Shown piece by piece: positions 36,201 through 43,131 of a DNA stretch of 60,000 nt. The notes below the pieces were generated by a model, which saw nothing but the letters and a program-made list of their open reading frames with translations, was not told the DNA's origin and did no database searches. Location of the stretch: NCBI RefSeq assembly GCF_032854445.1, contig NC_088300.1, positions 76,873,966 through 76,933,965 of the forward strand, written 5' to 3'. A program made the position numbers and the translations under genes. This DNA is from Liolophura sinensis. Its lineage: Eukaryota; Mollusca; Polyplacophora; Chitonida; Chitonidae. The first letter of the stretch is position 1. Each line of letters begins with the position of its first letter.

Positions 36201-36490
36201 ATTCTTTAGTACGGCGTAAAGCACCAATCAATTAAATAAATAAATAAATCAACACTCTGACGCCATATATCCCCATCTGTCTATTACTCTTCCAGGGACG
36301 GGCTCATCGCTCGATAATGACCCTAGCCAGCGCCGCCGTGGACAGAGATGTAGAGGACCCCGAGAAGGCGTCTCGCTGTTCCCGTCATGCACTTCTGCTG
36401 ACCGCTGAGAGAATCGACTTTGTCTCACGAATAATTTTTCCGTTCACTTTCTTAATTTTTAACCTCATTTACTGGCAGTATTATTTATAG
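3228..36490 (+). CDS. Cys-loop ligand-gated anion channel subunit (glycine receptor/GluCl-like), complete 8-exon gene
   Basis: Spliced model: 3228-3268, 3924-4045, 18138-18205, 18791-19011, 30672-30754, 31140-31268, 32305-32654, 36296-36490. Each intron has GT-AG borders and the phases join without a break, giving 402 residues ending in TAG. Seen: hydrophobic N-terminal signal (about residues 1-23), extracellular ligand-binding domain, Cys-loop C158 to C172 with the FPMD core, second cysteine pair C215-C226, M1 (about 239-260), PAR at 267-269 then M2, M3 (about 302-322), a short M3-M4 loop of roughly 55 residues, M4 (about 378-398). Known of the family: the PAR motif before M2 marks chloride-selective channels, and the second cysteine pair is typical of glycine receptors and glutamate-gated chloride channels. 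Inferred: a plasma-membrane pentameric chloride channel subunit; the agonist (glycine, glutamate, GABA or other) cannot be told from sequence. Confidence 0.93.
3269..3923 (+). other. Channel intron 1
   Basis: A 655-bp AT-rich intron with a GTAAGT donor and TTGTTGTTGTTTACAG acceptor. No repeats recognised. Confidence 0.7.
3924..4045 (+). CDS. Channel exon 2: mature N-terminus
   Basis: Acceptor TTGTTTACAG precedes 3924 and donor ACAG|GTAAGA follows 4045. It encodes the end of the signal and the N-terminal helix region (EEVMMKLFSEENYNRNIRP), which corresponds to the 'L...YD..IRP' start of the ligand-binding domain in Cys-loop receptors. It ends in phase 1. Confidence 0.9.
4683..4868 (-). mobile_element. 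tRNA-derived SINE copy, minus orientation
   Basis: On the + strand it begins with (TTTA)n, then GATTGGTGTTTTACGCCGTA and a 'CAAAAATATTTCACTTATA..ACGGCGGTCAGCATTATG' block. These are the reverse complement of the 3' half of the full-length copy at 43985-44235. It is truncated before the tRNA-like head. Confidence 0.85.
5230..6350. repeat. 57-bp minisatellite with a diverged second half
   Basis: From 5230 to 5715 there are about 8 clean copies of a 57-bp unit (19 codons, VNRPENLVSPIHVSLG-like in one frame). From 5715 to 6350 the unit is more diverged ('AACTTAGCTCCACAGATACA', 'GGAGAGCTCTC'). Both halves share the GGCCA.G.AACTTAG core. Spurious open frames occur on both strands. Confidence 0.93.
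6510..7665. repeat. 28-bp minisatellite with 84-bp higher-order unit
   Basis: About 41 copies of a 28-bp unit (GCTCAGCTCACAAGTGTCAA TGGCCAAC). In the middle the copies form a three-unit cycle: TGGCCAAC, TGACCAAG, then a CTGACAT(A/G)TGCCAATGGTC variant. The 217- and 301-codon open frames here are repeat translations, not genes. Confidence 0.96.
7672..8285. other. Intron 2 spacer, nothing recognised
   Basis: AT-rich DNA with an A-run near 8150; no exon, RNA gene or transposon pattern seen. Confidence 0.5.
8290..8815. repeat. About 46-bp minisatellite, degenerate
   Basis: Around ten copies around GAACTATATACCCATGTAAC GTGGGCAGGTGG, with unit lengths varying because of indels. Confidence 0.9.
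8816..10865. other. Intron 2 spacer, 2 kb, nothing recognised
   Basis: AT-rich DNA without supportable coding or repeat features apart from an interrupted A-run near 10755-10785. Confidence 0.5.
10880..14420. repeat. 69-bp minisatellite, about 51 copies, with internal higher-order duplication
   Basis: The unit is 69 bp (GGATTTACTTGCATGTAGCC CATTATCCCCGCCAAG...TGTTTGTCAGAGAGC...TTTCCTCCACTC). As 69 is 23 codons, two + strand frames stay open for 1240 and 1174 codons, and minus-strand frames are open in blocks. The translated products are pure 23-residue repeats without a start context, domain or splice support, so no protein is called. A block of 13 units (897 bp) is repeated almost exactly. 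Confidence 0.97.
14420..14865. repeat. 55-bp degenerate minisatellite bordering the 69-bp array
   Basis: Seven or so copies of 'GTGTTTCTCATAAATCC', 'TTTCTTT.TACCGGGATGCCA', 'TGCATGAACGGTCAG'. The GTGTTTCT core overlaps the last diverged 69-bp units. Confidence 0.85.
14866..15829. other. Intron 2 spacer with faint repeats
   Basis: From about 15240 to 15760 there are faint, highly diverged reiterations around 'AAGATTTTGTC' and 'GTGTTGTTTTGGGCA'. No coding feature is supported; short open frames at 15489-15778 overlap in all three frames. Confidence 0.5.
15830..16415. repeat. 26-bp minisatellite
   Basis: About 22 copies of CCAAACTCCTAGCATTCCAC AAAAAA, with a shorter AAAATAATTCC variant recurring at intervals. 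Confidence 0.95.
16705..18065. repeat. 40-bp minisatellite just upstream of channel exon 3
   Basis: About 34 copies of a very uniform 40-bp unit (GTATTCTGTGACTGAGTATA GATGTGAGGTGAGCTCTGCT). Minus-strand frames are open over the whole array (455 and 359 codons) only because the unit lacks stops in those frames. It ends 72 bp before exon 3. Confidence 0.96.
18138..18205 (+). CDS. Channel exon 3: beta-strand 1 region
   Basis: Acceptor TTTGTAG ends at 18137 and donor GTAAGT starts at 18206. It encodes GQNIEVSVGMFVQSLSSISE plus LEM, the family 'V.V...V.S...ISE..M' segment. The 68-nt size is the small exon usual at this place in glycine and GABA receptor genes. It restores phase 0. Confidence 0.92.
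18206..18790 (+). other. Channel intron 3
   Basis: A 585-bp intron; no repeat recognised. A minus-strand frame over exon 4 and this intron is a shadow. Confidence 0.7.
18791..19011 (+). CDS. Channel exon 4: ligand-binding core, WxDPRL and WxPD motifs
   Basis: Acceptor TTTGTAACAG ends at 18790. The translation runs from QYTVNIYFRLSWIDPRLIYN through LWLPDPYFINSKE and HFHTVTVPNILLRVYPDG to MIMYSQR. These match the 'W.DPRL', 'W.PD.FF.N' and 'N.LLRI...G.VLYS.R' blocks of glycine-receptor subunits. The donor is CAAAG|GTAGGT at 19012. Reading into the intron gives a stop at once (AGG TAG). The last part of this exon is the seed of the tandem array that follows. Confidence 0.95.
18985..20840 (+). 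repeat. About 139-bp tandem array derived from the 3' end of channel exon 4 and its splice donor
   Basis: About 13 extra copies follow the real exon end. Each contains CCTGCTGAGAGTCTACCCTG, a changed copy of the YPDGMIMYS coding stretch ending GTACAGCT, then a second copy 'TACCCTGACGGCATGATTAT' with TAGCCAAAG|GTAGGTCTA, then TGGAATATTTCCACAAAGTC. So each unit holds two partial copies of the exon end, one with an intact-looking donor. Confidence 0.93.
20840..22760 (+). repeat. 47-bp tandem array, same exon-4 origin as the preceding array
   Basis: About 40 copies of GTGTGTACCCTGACGGTATG ATTATGTACAGGCATAGGTACGTTAAA. The TACCCTGACGGTATGATTATGTACAG part corresponds to the exon-4 end (YPDGMIMYS), and CATAGGTACGT corresponds to the donor region. 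It continues the 139-bp array in simpler form; a remnant is seen beyond the transposon stack. Confidence 0.92.
23165..23340. repeat. Small foldback (MITE-like) within the gag remnant
   Basis: Two perfect CTTTTGTTGAGTCAACAAAAG palindromes (one base longer than quoted: core TTTTGTTGAGTCAACAAAA) occur at about 23249 and 23282, between inverted CGTCCA.ACTA..CAAC segments. Could be a short non-autonomous DNA element; borders not fixed. Confidence 0.45.
23240..23891 (-). pseudogene. Ty3/Gypsy gag fragment (K02A2.6-like)
   Basis: The minus-strand frame from 23891 starts MAAIYRHVAEFQ and contains DWNNYIERLDQYF, AAKPTDKTYNEL, LVKQYVTPKPVVIAERF and YLTELRKL. In invertebrate Gypsy gag proteins I know, these blocks occur as 'W..Y.ERL..YF', 'P....Y..L...L..H..P.P....ERF.F' and 'Y...LR.L'. 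The next frame (23467-23240) continues the gag C-terminus after a frameshift. The pol part is absent. Confidence 0.75.
25500..25729 (-). repeat. 3' LTR of the inner Gypsy element
   Basis: Alignable to 29570-29803; outer boundary set by TGTTGTGTTGACGTGTAG on the minus strand next to a polypurine tract. Confidence 0.65.
26037..26700 (-). pseudogene. Gypsy integrase remnant
   Basis: Fragments in order on the minus strand: WRKLGLDFVGP and RFMICLIDYRSKCPEVAF (first catalytic Asp), FSREGYPAKIVTDNGPKLIS (second Asp, 'V.DNG') and SVYHPEGN (the 'YHP..NG..E' region, degraded). A C-terminal piece (RHMRTALDIRD, KKYYDARRG) follows at 26037-26246. Frames change several times. Confidence 0.78.
27130..27400 (-). 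pseudogene. Gypsy RNase H remnant
   Basis: Minus-strand reading gives IDASGYCLGA, then, in another frame, RFALACVWAVEKWHTYL and FEMRTDHQAL, the D-A-S / E / T-D-H blocks of Ty3 RNase H. In-frame stops and frameshifts are present. Confidence 0.7.
27406..28333 (-). pseudogene. Gypsy reverse transcriptase remnant
   Basis: Several frames in order: 'F.GLF', 'HRIKINPDVTPVQQKLGRLP', 'EFEWVTPIVV..KK', then after a frameshift 'FSRLDLESAYH', 'FKRVCFGLSSASSFF', 'GVKVFIDDIIVYG' (intact FIDD catalytic motif) and, in another frame, LNEKCQF and GIRPNPELVQAI. This is the classical Ty3 RT order. At least two frameshifts break it. Confidence 0.85.
28341..28950 (-). pseudogene. Gypsy zinc-knuckle and aspartic protease remnant
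   Basis: A CYKC...KC and, after a frameshift, CGSKGHFALVCQH give degenerate double zinc knuckles (28790-28900). The following frame has LNLVADTAYDDSLLSLKVF, the protease active-site region, but the usual D-T/S-G has become D-T-A, so catalytic activity is unlikely. It ends near 28341 just before the RT spacer. Confidence 0.7.
29138..29515 (-). pseudogene. Gypsy gag remnant
   Basis: Starts MALQIPAPAPFLP and carries 'TLQGYFKPAVNIPAEPHRFR', 'Q.PGETVDMYIAVLRDLA', the usual 'L...F.P..N...ER..F....Q..GE....Y...LR.LA' region of Gypsy capsid proteins. The frame is lost after about 125 codons. Confidence 0.7.
29570..29803 (-). repeat. 5' LTR of the inner Gypsy element
   Basis: Shares the CCGTCCAG.CCTAGACAA and TTCCAAAA.ATG.ACTGT blocks with the left LTR. 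Starts TGTTGTGTCCTACAC on the minus strand. The gag frame begins about 55 bp inside. Confidence 0.65.
30135..30270 (+). repeat. Remnant of the exon-4-derived array beyond the transposon stack
   Basis: Diverged units such as AAAGTGTGTACTCTTATGAC, ATGACTATGTACAGTCAGAG and CATCCTAACGGTATGCTTCT continue the 47-bp array. The transposons therefore inserted into the array. Confidence 0.7.
30672..30754 (+). CDS. Channel exon 5: Cys-loop
   Basis: Acceptor GTTTGTCAG ends at 30671; donor AGCT|GTAAGT at 30755. It encodes the signature Cys-loop: two cysteines separated by 13 residues with FPMD inside, in the order LACNMELSQFPMDTQVC followed by DIQIMS. It follows an 11.7-kb intron filled with repeats and transposons, yet keeps clean splice sites and an intact frame. 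Confidence 0.95.
30755..31139 (+). other. Channel intron 5
   Basis: A 385-bp AT-rich intron, donor GTAAGT, no repeats recognised. Confidence 0.7.
31140..31268 (+). CDS. Channel exon 6: loop F to first half of loop C
   Basis: Acceptor TACAAAG ends at 31139 (pyrimidine-poor just before AG but with a TTGTCTCTG tract). It encodes the YAFTTEDIVLKW block, corresponding to the 'F.YT..D..F.W' of glycine receptors, and ends in KGDCTEVHVT, supplying C215 of the second cysteine pair. The donor ACAG|GTAATG is followed 12 nt later by a second ACAG|GTAAAC. Confidence 0.92.
31260..32240 (+). repeat. About 57-bp tandem array derived from the channel exon-6/intron-6 junction
   Basis: Sixteen or so diverged copies of GACAGGTAATGTTACAGGTA AATCTGCATACAATGTATCAACTTATCAATG. 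The first unit is the authentic exon end GTGACAG|GTAATG and intron start. Almost all of intron 6 is this array, ending about 65 bp before exon 7. Confidence 0.9.
32305..32654 (+). CDS. Channel exon 7: loop C, M1, M2, M3
   Basis: Acceptor TTTGCCAG ends at 32304; donor TAAG|GTAAAT at 32655. It encodes TFSC (C226), then YYMVQTYVPSILIVVLSWVN (M1), the PAR loop, a pore helix with LTMTTQNSG (M2), SYVKSIDVW and M3. The Q-N-S-G after TMTT and the VSYVK..D.W block are closest in pattern to glycine receptors, while FGALVEFAFVN recalls GluCl. Confidence 0.96.
33005..33770. repeat. 40-bp minisatellite in channel intron 7
   Basis: About 19 copies of TGACACTGTATAGTGTTGCT GGGTATCACTCGGTTTGGGC, indels frequent. 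Confidence 0.95.
33770..34330. repeat. 90-bp minisatellite in channel intron 7
   Basis: Six copies of a 90-bp unit with GTGATCATATCTTTGACGTT, GACACTGCG and GGTATCACCATTCATCGGTT. It shares the TTGACACTG...GGTATCA...CGGTTTG skeleton with the 40-bp array on its left. Spurious open frames (197 and 179 codons) occur on both strands. Confidence 0.95.
34365..35815. repeat. 45-bp minisatellite in channel intron 7
   Basis: About 32 copies of GTAGTTTTGTTGGACGTCAT TGTGAAGCTGTTCGGCGTTTACACT. As 45 is 15 codons, several frames are open for 190-220 codons; none is a credible gene. Confidence 0.96.
36179..36250 (+). mobile_element. SINE 3' end, plus orientation, near the last channel exon
   Basis: TTTAGTACGGCGTAAAGCAC CAATCAATTAAATAAATAAA matches the SINE tail at 44205-44235. 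It ends about 45 bp before the exon-8 splice acceptor. Confidence 0.7.
36296..36490 (+). CDS. Channel exon 8: M3-M4 loop end, M4 and stop
   Basis: Acceptor TACTCTTCCAG ends at 36295. It encodes a short basic/acidic intracellular stretch and then ERIDFVSRIIFPFTFLIFNL followed by IYWQYYL and TAG at 36488-36490. This is the standard M4 block ('ID..SR..FP..F..FN..YW'). The whole intracellular loop is short, without obvious long insertions. Confidence 0.95.
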   Translation, partial: GRAHRSIMTLASAAVDRDVEDPEKASRCSRHALLLTAERIDFVSRIIFPFTFLIFNLIYWQYYL

Positions 36491-37486
36491 CATTCCTTTT
36501 ATACAAAAATATACCTAACATTTTATATAAAATACAACATCTATTATTACATTTATAATGTAAAGGATACAATATAAGAAGCAGAGCTCAGTCTCGTTGA
36601 AAACATGGCAGCGAATGCAAATAATCTGGTACGTTTTTCTTCATATTATACAATATAGTTAACCTTTATGTGTATATCAGTGGCGTTGGAACCGTGATCG
36701 GGGTGCGTGAAGGATGTCAGGGTCCCAGGGAGCACTTTTCAAGTTATTGAGTCCCAGATATGCTTTCCCCATCAATTTTTACGTTGCCAGGGAGAATTTA
36801 GTCCGACAGGAAATGCAAAGTACACTTTGTGTGACACCTTGCTCTAAATTCTCAGTCCTTGAAATTCTTTATTTTCTGTTCATTGGAAAACGCGCTTTTA
36901 CTAAGCTTTTTTACACAGTGAAAACATTTCGCCAAAGAAGGCTCATCCATGTTGGGGTCCCCATGTTAAACTTGGAACCGAGGCTCCTAAACTCGGCGCT
37001 CTGACTTCCAAACTTTTTTGTCAGTTTTCGGCTTCGTACTTTTTATAGACCCCACGTTTCGCGGCGCCAGGTATCTTTGAATGGCTGAAAATTTGTATAT
37101 GTTACAATTTAGGGTCGCGGGGCGATTCACTGCACTGACTCTTGTGTATTACACATTCTGTATCGAGTGGATCACAGCTTACTTATTCATATATATGTAA
37201 CATATCATTCTTCAGCCTAGGGAAGATAAGATAAAATTCAGAATTATGCAGCGGAATTTCCATACGATAAAAATAGATAAAATATTGATCAAGAGATGAA
37301 AACCGTTTTATTAATATAAATATTATATGATCAGTGCTCCTATTGCCATTCATGATCACAACTTCCTGTTTCAATGGGGATTGCCGTGTGCATGCGGTTA
37401 TCATGTATAAGCCTATGCTGTTCCTTTTGACCGGGAAAAATAAACTTTTATCTCCAGTGCTTCATTTGAATGCGTACATGTGTTGT
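36491..37486. other. Channel 3' flank with a dispersed DNA-element relative
   Basis: After the stop codon, AT-rich DNA presumably carries the 3' UTR and polyadenylation site, not assignable. From about 36660 to 37105 the sequence is related to 24660-25000 inside the TIR element (shared CACAGTGAAAA.ATTTC, CTCCTAAACTCGG, TTTTTTGTCAGTTTTCGGCT-like blocks), so it is probably a solo non-autonomous copy. Confidence 0.55.
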
Positions 37487-37757
37487 TGAGGTATGACTGA
37501 GGTATGACTGAGGTATGGCTGAGGTATGACTGAGGTATGACTGAGGTATGGCTGAGGTATGGCTGAGGTATGGCTGAGGTATGACTGAGGTATGACTGAG
37601 GTATGGCTGAGGTATGACAGAGATATGACTGAGGTATGGCTAAGCTATGACTGAGGTATGACTGAGATATGACTGAGGTATGACTGAGGTATGACAGAGA
37701 TATGACTGAGGTATGGCTGAGGTATGGCTAAGGTATGACTGAGGTATGACTGAGGTA
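37487..37757. repeat. 10-bp microsatellite-like array (TGAGGTATGAC)
   Basis: About 26 copies of a TGAGGTATG(A/G)C-type unit of 10 bp with few changes. Confidence 0.95.
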
Positions 37758-38369
37758 TGTATTATGTAACGTAGTATTAGAATAACAGGTATTTGCAATT
37801 ATGGACACCACGCCCAAGGCCTGTTCCAAGATAACTGAGATCTGGTTCGAGTGTCGATTGTGGAGCAGATCGGTGGGGCAGGCGGATTTGCTTCCTCAAA
37901 CAAAGATGTTCTCAGCCTTGTATGACGTCATATATATATATGCACAAGTACATTGGGCGCTAAGGTATATCTTCTGTGTTGAGCTATGAACAATTGGGAA
38001 TTCGCGACACAACTTTCAGGATCTCCACCTGAGCACTTCCACACGAGTAAATCAGGAGTTTTTGTCAGGACTTTTGATTGCGGGAGGGTCAAATAGACCT
38101 ATCCAGTTTCCAGCAACCGGAGTAGGACTCTTAATTGCGCTGTCGCCTTCAGCTGACTATCCAGCTGCGAGCAAGCGGAGTTGGCCATGTGAAAATATTG
38201 GTAATGCTAATGTCACACCAAAGTAGTTCTTAAAACGCCCTGGGCGCACAAAAAATATCGTAAAACGGGCTGTGGTCGGCGCAGAACGTGTAACTTTGGC
38301 AAAGTGATGTCAAAAATACGACGCATATCAACACATCAAATCAACGAGTTGGGAGTATAAGAAAATACT

Positions 38370-38640
38370 GGTGATATCAATCCGTCTGTGTAATGTCGTG
38401 ATATTAATATGCCTATGTCATGTCGTGATATCAATAGGCGTATGTCATGCCATGATATCAATAGACATGTCATGTGATATCAATCTGTCTATGTAATGCT
38501 GTGATATCAGTAAGCCTGCGTCGTGCCGTGATATCAATAGGCCAGTGTCGTGTCGTGATATTAATATACCTATGTCATGTCATGATATCATTATGCATAT
38601 GTCATGTCATGATATCAAAGGCCTACGTCATGCTGTGATT
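38370..38640. repeat. About 28-bp degenerate repeat
   Basis: Nine or ten copies of TGTCATGTCGTGATATCAAT AGGCCTA-type units. Confidence 0.85.
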
Positions 38641-39148
38641 CACGGTTCACACTTCTAGTTCTCAATGCTATAGTCTGTTTCTTTCAGCCAATCGCGTACA
38701 TGGAGCTTGTTTTGGAATAGTTATGACGTCGCCCGAAGCAGTGAGTTCTTGCCGTCAAAACCGAGCTCCTGCAATTAGGAAAAAATGGTATTAACTACGT
38801 TTCCTTTGCAAGAATATGAACTTTTAACATATCCATGTGTTGAGCTTACGTGTCAGTGACAAAAGCATGACTGAAAAATAGCTGAATATAGGCGATTGGT
38901 TCAAAGAAACAGACCACAGTACCTGGTTTCCAATTGATTTATCTAGAGTGTACGGTCTGCATTATGTTATGACTTTTGGACCGGTCTGCCGATAGATCGG
39001 CCGATCAAGCGGACGAACCCACGGACATATGACATGACGTGTCATTTCTGACGTATCCGCCAGAAATGACACATTGCAACATATCTGGCCTCTACACGCT
39101 ACCGCCAAGTCTTCATTTATCAACGAGAGTGGTCTCCCTTATCCGGCA

Positions 39149-39312
39149 GTTATTTATTTATTTGATTGATGTTTTACGCCGCACTCAAGAATATTTCACT
39201 TACACGACGGCGGCCAGCATTATGATGGGTAGAAACCGGGCAGAGACCGGGGGGAAACCCACGACCATCCGCAGGTTGCTGCCAGACCTTCCTACGTACG
39301 GCTGGAGATTTC
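39149..39312 (-). mobile_element. tRNA-derived SINE copy, minus orientation
   Basis: Begins TTATTTATTTGATTGATGTT TTACGCCGCACTCAAGAATA and includes GACGGCGGCCAGCATTATGA and the CCGCAGGTTGCTGCCAGACC block. 5' truncated before the tRNA-like head. Confidence 0.85.
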
Positions 39313-39319
39313 CGGCAGT

Positions 39320-41570
39320 TAGTCACTGTTATCTTTTGTTGAAGACTGGACATTTTCTTTATCGCCAAGATATAAAATTTTCCTTCAACAGTATATAAAT
39401 ACAATAATTCATTGACACAATATTTTTATTTAAGGTCGTAATTATTCGTTGAAATATACTTTCGACCAAGTTTTTTCCATGAAGACACATTTTTTAATGC
39501 AGGATTCACGTGGTCAATTCAAGATTCACATGACAACGAAAATGATGGCGTCCCATGTTTTCTGCTTTGACATGGTTGCGTTTTCCATGTCCTATTACTA
39601 CCACACAGCTGTAGGCATTCCGCTAAATGACACTCACTCACACTGGCGTCATTCTAAGTGACATAAGCCTGTAAGCAGCCGTCTTTGTGGGCGTGCTCTG
39701 ACGACTACCTGTCACAGGAGAACGGCGTTTGGCAAAACACAAAAACGAAAATATTGAGCATGATTTTTAGTAAGCCACATGTCTTCTTCCAGACCTGCGA
39801 TCAAGAAAATGAAGCGGGGAAAGAATCCAAATTGACATTCGTGGGCCGGTCTGATAATGTGAACCAGTCGATGCACTAGACCCTTCATACTGAACGCCAA
39901 GCGAGGAAGATGCCTTAAGAAAATAACTTCACATACGGGAATCAATAAAAAAAAAGACGTTTTTTTTTCTCTAAACTTATCCGTCTTCTTTATCTGTTAA
40001 TGTGTTTCATTCATTAGCTTTGCAAAGATCTCGATTTATTGGCATTCTTACTTACTTTTGTTTTAATTTTAGCATTTGTTGCTTTAATTAATTTTTGCAC
40101 TAATATCATTGAGCAAGATATATGTATGTTTCTCTTTTGTTTTCAAATGAATCCTCTTATGCTCCTCCTTATGCTATAACTATTTTTGCACACACCTTTA
40201 TATTTACTATTTATTTATTTCTTAACAATTGATCACTTCTTGGATGTGTTCATTTAAACATCATATTTTGCAGTTAAATAACACAGGGTTAAAAATTAAC
40301 AAAAAAATAAAAATGTATCTGAATTAGATTAGCATTATAAAAATTTAAGCCATACAACAGTTTAACTTTATGAACTATGACGGATATAATTCTAATTATT
40401 ACGTATTCAATTACTGTATTCTTATAATCATTGCTTCTTTTCTTGTGTTCTTAGCATTCATATCGAGCAAACTAATCAAGGAAAGCCCTTGCACATTAGG
40501 TGCAACCAAACCAGTGCCACTCATGAGCTAAACGTTCCTTGTGCCATCGATCATTTCTCATGTAGTGCACCAACTTATAAACTAATCACCCTGAAGACTA
40601 TTTCCAGCTACTAATTGTTAGGAAAAAGTACACGTCTGTCAGAGATATGACTTTATAGGACTGATGGTACTAACTGCCCGCTAATGTGAATTAATGCAGC
40701 ATATTTTTTAATCCCTTGAAGTGGCGCTAGGCGAAGCAGGACCTTTAACCATATTGCTCCGTCAGAAATTGATTGTAGTGCAACATCTACAACGTTGCCT
40801 TGTATCAGTTTCTAGCGTAACGTCGTACTGTGACGTCCTCGTGAGGAGCTGGGAATGGAACATTCAGTTGACGTCAATAAAATGACGTCAAGGTCCTGCC
40901 AGTCGTTTGACAGGTCCCTGCACAGATATAAAACCTGCAATGCATGAAACTCAGCTAACACACATATGTACACAGACGTGTATGAATGAAAGAGAAAAAA
41001 TTTACAAATGTTTCATACATCTTACATATCAGTGTTGTTCATATGTTTACTATGAATGTGAATCTGATCACTTACCTTCCAGCCCACACAGCTTTACTGC
41101 AGTTGTTAAGATGATATATGACTTTAATAATGCGCTAATTAAAACTGTACTGATGGCCACAGATAATGTACCGGTTTTGGGTAATTAGATTTTGAGTTGC
41201 AAAATGCAACATAGATATTCAGTGTAATGATGATTATGGAGATGTCGGATTATTAGAACAGTGACAATATTAATAAAAAGTACATAACAATGTATGGACG
41301 TAACATTATTTCTTTCTTACGTGTATCTTTCACTTATCAATACTGGTACTGAAAATTATAAAGTTGTTGTGATAAGCCTTTTCTGATGAGTTGACTCAGA
41401 ATTTTATCTTTAAACGTATACTTCACTTGCTCATTAATTTTAGTCTTTAAATGGATGTTTATATGTAAGCTTTAATATTATTCAACGCAACAGAGAACCA
41501 AAATCTTTCATACTGTTTCTGTACATACATCGGGTGGGCATAAAAAAAAAATGGGCCGTACTTTGATGCT
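39320..41570. other. Intergenic DNA, mostly unrecognised
   Basis: AT-rich. A fragment near 39620-39720 (CACTCACTCACAC..., ATTCTAAGTGACATAAGC) recalls the second SINE family found at 47570-47925. No gene supported; open frames up to 119 codons overlap SINE sequence or are chance. Confidence 0.5.
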
Positions 41571-41582
41571 GTATTGTTCCAT

Positions 41583-41862
41583 TATCCTTTATCATCAGAA
41601 AGTGGTTTACCCTGACACTCCGGCCTGTTATCGTCAGAAAGTTGCTTACCCCGGGAACTCCGGCCTGTTATCGCCATAAAGTGGTTTACCCGGCCTGTTA
41701 TCGTCAGAAAGTGGTTTACCCCGGACACTCCGGCCTGTTATCGTCAGAAAATGGTTTACCCGGCCTGTTATCGTCAGAAAGTGGTTTATCCCGGGAACTC
41801 CGGCCTGTTATCCCAGGAACTCCGGCCTGTTATCCCGGGAATTCCGGCCTGTTTACCTATAA
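41583..41862. repeat. About 40-bp degenerate repeat
   Basis: Seven units built on CTCCGGCCTGTTATCGTCAG AAAGTGGTTTACCCCGG, with partial deletions. Confidence 0.88.
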
Positions 41863-42616
41863 CTCAGTAAGCCAGCCATGAGAATAAGCAACCAACAGGT
41901 GGGAAATTTATATACAACAATGATTTTGTGTCATCTTTTCTTTTTCCAGCCAGTCACGGATTCATACACTTTGCACAGCGTTTTTCTTGACCTGTTCATA
42001 CCCACTGAATGGAAAAAAGTTAGGAAACCCTTCAATAATTCTAAATACTAAAATCAGTATCAGCAGTTCAAATACTCCCATGTCTGTATGAAGTAGATCT
42101 AAATAAAGCAACAAAATTTCAAAAACGAAAAAGCAGCATAAATACAAGTGATAGAAATCAGAACACATTTATTCAAATTCCACTCAAATTAAATCAGTAT
42201 AAGTCTATTTTCAAACACCTCTGCACGTGCAATCACAACCATCCCCATCGTCAGTTCTCACATACATAAATCTTTGATGATTTAATCAACATACCAGTAG
42301 AGGACTAAAGGGAGTGCTCTAAAACTTAACATGTCAGGTAGGTACAAAAAAAAAATGTAGCATTCTTTAACAATTGAAATCAGTAAATTAAAAGAGGCCA
42401 TACCGGACACATTTGGCAAATTGTCCGGTATTGGCGAATGGCGAAAATTACTGTCTTTCAGAAAATGTCAGATTCTTACTTGAACTATGACTGAAAGTTT
42501 AAAGAAGTTATAAATTTTATTAACTATTCCAGATCGAATACAAAATATTTCAAAAGAAGCAAAAGTATGACGGTTCGTTGCACATTATGCTAACTGTACC
42601 ACATACAACAATTTAT
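41863..42616. other. Intergenic DNA, nothing recognised
   Basis: AT-rich sequence without supportable features. Confidence 0.5.
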
Positions 42617-42825
42617 ATATTTACTTGATTTGTATTTTACGCCGTACTCAAGAATATTGCACTTATACGACGGCGGCCAGCATTATGATGAGAGGAAACC
42701 GAGTAGAGCCTGACGGAAAGCCACGACCATCCGCAGGTTGCAAAAAGACCTTCCCACGTACGTCTGGAGGGAAATCCAGTATTAGCTGGACTTGAATTCA
42801 CAGCGACCCCATTGGTGATAGCCGT
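42617..42825 (-). mobile_element. tRNA-derived SINE copy, minus orientation, reaches the B box
   Basis: Starts with TTTACTTGATTTGTATTTTA CGCCGTACTC, passes GACGGCGGCCAGCATTATGA, and at 42786-42815 contains GCTGGACTTGAATTCACAGC, the reverse complement of the SINE B-box region. Confidence 0.88.
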
Positions 42826-42896
42826 TGTACACTTATTCACTAAATGTGCTTTAAACAATAAAAATGCACAAAAAAACATTACAAAATAATCAGATT

Positions 42897-43131
42897 ACAT
42901 AAATGTATCGCCTGTTCAGATGATGGTACACAAAGGTTATGATGATCATCATCTACATAAATGTATCGCCTGTTCAGATGATGGTACACAAAGGTTATGA
43001 TGATCATCATCTACATAAATGTATCGCCTGTTCAGATGATGGTACACAAAGGTTATGATGATCATCATCTACATAAATGTATCGCCTGTTCAGATGATGG
43101 TACACAAAGGTTATGATGATCATCATCTACA
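42897..43131. repeat. 58-bp tandem repeat, 4 near-perfect copies
   Basis: ACATAAATGTATCGCCTGTT CAGATGATGGTACACAAAGGTTATGATGATCATCATCT repeated four times with no visible difference. Each unit carries the palindrome ATGATGATCATCAT. Confidence 0.97.
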
